Positions 14,058 to 16,184 of a stretch of 16,184 nucleotides of DNA are shown here, in pieces (the first letter of the stretch is position 1; each line of letters begins with the position of its first letter). Both the position numbers and the translations under genes were made by a program. The notes beneath the pieces are model-generated. The model saw only the letters and a list, made by a program, of their open reading frames with translations. It ran no database searches and was not told the origin of the DNA. This DNA is from an uncultured Pseudomonadota bacterium (GTDB taxonomy: Bacteria > Pseudomonadota > Gammaproteobacteria > Burkholderiales > SCOH01): assembly GCA_937863215.1 (NCBI GenBank), contig CALMFQ010000323.1:1-16184 (forward strand). The letters are read 5' to 3'.

Positions 14058-16184
14058 TTGCGCATTCCGAGCCTGCTTCCGACCTGGTTAGCCGCAGCTG
14101 TTGGCACGCTGGCGGTCGGAGCCTTGTTCGTCGTCGAATCGCGCGATGCCGAGCGTGAACTGCGCCAGCGTTTCGAAGCGCAGGTGGTGGTCAAGATCAA
14201 TCTGCTGGAAGAGGCGCTGGCCGAGGCCAGCCAGCTGGTGCAGACATTCCACGCCTTGTTTGCCACCGATCCGCGCCTGACTTTCTACCAGTTCGACCGT
14301 TTTGGCGAACAGCTACCGCACGATATTCCCGAAATGGTTGCCGCGGGCCGTCTGGCAAGGGTCGCTCGCGTGCATCAGGCCGAGTTCGAGGCCGAGGCGC
14401 AGGAAAATCTGCCCGATTACCGCATCGTCGACAGCTCGCGCCTGGTTACCGGCAAGCAGAGCGTGGCGGTGCGCCCGTATCTGTACCCGGTATATTTCGT
14501 CAAACCGCGTGGCGTGGTGCTGGAAGGGGTGGACTTTGCCGCCAACCCGACGCTGCGCAATGCCATCAATACCGCCTGGCGTACCGGCAATACCACCGTC
14601 AGTCAGGCGTTCCGCTCCGAATTCGGCACTCGCAAGGCGTCGCTGATCCTGCTGCTGCGCTCGCACGGCTTGCGCGACGAAGAGGCGCCGGTGGCCGGCC
14701 TCAGCTTTGCCTTGCTGGACGTCGGCAAGATGGTCAATGGCGTCTACCTGCGTGCGCCCGATCCGGCCGGTGCAGAAATCCGCCTGACGCTGCTGGACAT
14801 GACCGATTCCAGCTTTGGCCGGCGTCTGTATCCATCCACCGATAGTGCGGCGCAGTTTTCCAGCAAGCCGGTGTGGGTCTACAGCCGCCGTATCAAGGTG
14901 GCCAACCAGATCTGGGCGGTACATGGCGAAACCGATCAGCCGGCCGCCGGTTTCTATCCCTGGCTGCACCTGTTTGCCGGGCTGGCACTGGTGGGTTTCA
15001 TCACTGCCACCGTGTATTACGTGCAGCATCGCGCACGCTTTGTTGCCCGGCTGGTGCAGGAGCGCACCGAGCAGGTTTCGCTTGGCAACCAGGTGTTGCT
15101 GCGTTCGCTGGACGACCGGGAAAAAGCCGAGCTGGCGCTGCGTGCCAGCGAAACGCGCATGCGCACCGTGCTCGACAACACCAGCGATGCGATCATCCTG
15201 TGGGATGAACTGCAGTCGATCGATTTGTTCAACCCGGCCGCGGAGCGGGTATTCGGGCTGAAACAGGCTGCGGTGATCGGTAAGCCGGTATCGATGCTGT
15301 TTCCGCCGCTCGGCGAGGGCGAGGTCGGCTTGCTGGCGGAGCTGCTGCAGTCCGACCTGGTGAGTGGAACCGGCACGCGGCGCGAGATTGTGGCGATGCG
15401 CGCCGGTGGCGAACATTTTCCGCTTGAGCTGACCATCAGCGGTGTGGAGCTGGAAGGGCGGCGCTATTTTGTCGGTATCGCGCGCGATATCACCGAACGC
15501 AAGCGCACCGAGCGCATGCTGTTCGAGAGCGAATACAAGCACCGTGCGATTCTCGATGCCAGCTATATCGGCATCTACGTGCTGCAGGGCGGACGGGTGC
15601 AGTTTGCCAACCCGACGCTGGCGCGTTATTTCGGCTACGAGCGCGAACAATTGCTGGCGCTCGACGACCCGACGCGGCTGATTGCGCCGGAGTGGCGGTT
15701 TACCTTTTCCGATATGCAGGATGCGGCACTGCAGGCCGACGAGTATGTTGCGCCGATCGAAATCTGCCTGCTCAAGCGCGACGGCACGCCGTTTTTCGCG
15801 CTGATTTCGATGCAGCGCAGCACCTTCAACAATCGCCCGGCGGTAGTCGGTTCGATTCTCGACATCAGCGAGCGCAAGGCGGCGGAAGAGGCATTGCGTC
15901 TGTCCGGCCAGCGCAACCGGGCGATTCTGAATGCTCTGCCGGACACCATCGTGCGCCTCGACCGGCTGGGCATGGTGCTGGATTTCCAGAGCAAGCAGCC
16001 CTCGCTCGACAAGCATTTGCCGGAGCATGTGCTCAAATCGACGCCCGACGAATGGCTGCCGCGCGAAGTGGCCAACCGGCTGCAGATCGCGATGCTCGAT
16101 GCCGAGGCCAGCGGCCGTACCGAACTGTTCGAATTCGATCTGCGCCCGGCCGGCGCCATCCTGTCGTTCGAGGCACGGGTCACG
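14058..16184 (+). CDS. Membrane sensor with CHASE-like and multiple PAS domains (partial, C-terminus beyond right edge)
   Basis: The frame is open for 709 codons and leaves the window without a stop. It starts MRIPSLLPTWLAAAVGTLAV, with a first membrane helix at about 8-27. An extracytoplasmic region (about 28-298) resembles a CHASE sensor: FYQFDRF, the EFEAEAQENLPDYRI segment, YLYPVYFVKP and VVLEGVDFAANPTLRNAI follow the usual order (ligand-type F/P...Y pattern, then G-D/DL...R). A second membrane helix (about 302-322) leads to a charged coiled coil (about 325-368). PAS1 spans about 366-482, ending in VGIARDITERKRTE; PAS2 about 490-610, ending in VGSILDISERKAAEEAL; PAS3 begins near 617. The DITERK/DISERK endings are classic PAS/PAC linkers. 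Such proteins end in histidine kinase, GGDEF and/or EAL domains, but none is visible, so the output is unknown. The TTG start has GAGG 5 nt upstream. Confidence 0.85.
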   Translation, partial: MRIPSLLPTWLAAAVGTLAVGALFVVESRDAERELRQRFEAQVVVKINLLEEALAEASQLVQTFHALFATDPRLTFYQFDRFGEQLPHDIPEMVAAGRLARVARVHQAEFEAEAQENLPDYRIVDSSRLVTGKQSVAVRPYLYPVYFVKPRGVVLEGVDFAANPTLRNAINTAWRTGNTTVSQAFRSEFGTRKASLILLLRSHGLRDEEAPVAGLSFALLDVGKMVNGVYLRAPDPAGAEIRLTLLDMTDSSFGRRLYPSTDSAAQFSSKPVWVYSRRIKVANQIWAVHGETDQPAAGFYPWLHLFAGLALVGFITATVYYVQHRARFVARLVQERTEQVSLGNQVLLRSLDDREKAELALRASETRMRTVLDNTSDAIILWDELQSIDLFNPAAERVFGLKQAAVIGKPVSMLFPPLGEGEVGLLAELLQSDLVSGTGTRREIVAMRAGGEHFPLELTISGVELEGRRYFVGIARDITERKRTERMLFESEYKHRAILDASYIGIYVLQGGRVQFANPTLARYFGYEREQLLALDDPTRLIAPEWRFTFSDMQDAALQADEYVAPIEICLLKRDGTPFFALISMQRSTFNNRPAVVGSILDISERKAAEEALRLSGQRNRAILNALPDTIVRLDRLGMVLDFQSKQPSLDKHLPEHVLKSTPDEWLPREVANRLQIAMLDAEASGRTELFEFDLRPAGAILSFEARVT

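Overview
The window looks like chromosomal DNA of a GC-rich, Gram-negative proteobacterium. Codon third positions are strongly G/C. The gene set (Pel exopolysaccharide operon, PBP4-type peptidase, Kup transporter, a short ParA ATPase) points to a betaproteobacterium, possibly Neisseriales/Chromobacteriaceae. That placement is inference from gene content and style, not from a marker gene. No RNA genes, insertion sequences, CRISPR arrays or phage genes were found.

Left half (1-8651, minus strand): the first five genes of a Pel operon in canonical order pelA-pelB-pelC-pelD-pelE, with pelE cut by the left edge. pelF and pelG are expected beyond position 1. The genes overlap (pelA/pelB by 38 nt, pelC/pelD by 4 nt, pelD/pelE by 1 nt) or are almost adjacent (pelB/pelC, 10 nt), so they are probably one transcript. 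Together they encode the periplasmic deacetylase/hydrolase PelA, the outer-membrane TPR/beta-barrel exporter PelB, the outer-membrane lipoprotein PelC, the c-di-GMP receptor PelD and the inner-membrane PelE. The active-site residues of PelA and the c-di-GMP binding residues of PelD are retained, so the system looks functional and controlled after translation by c-di-GMP.

Middle (8652-13204): a PBP4-type D-Ala-D-Ala carboxypeptidase/endopeptidase (dacB) is divergent from pelA, with only 15 bp between the two start codons. It meets, tail to tail with a 2-bp gap, an unusual minus-strand gene. That gene encodes a full-length but heavily degenerate homologue of short-form 6-phosphogluconate dehydrogenase, which has lost its nucleotide-binding glycines and most catalytic residues. 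Upstream of it in the same orientation is kup, a low-affinity K+ transporter.

Right (13205-16184, plus strand): a short orphan ParA/Soj-type ATPase with no parB beside it. It is followed by a membrane sensor with an extracytoplasmic CHASE-like region, two membrane helices and at least three PAS domains. The sensor runs off the right edge, so its output domain is not visible. It appears to use a TTG start and to have its own promoter overlapping the parA stop codon, with a strong hairpin at the predicted 5' end of the transcript.

The most unusual items are the 6PGDH-like pseudoenzyme, the compact pelA/dacB divergent junction and the promoter-hairpin leader of the sensor gene. I found nothing I could defend as a wholly new multi-gene system.
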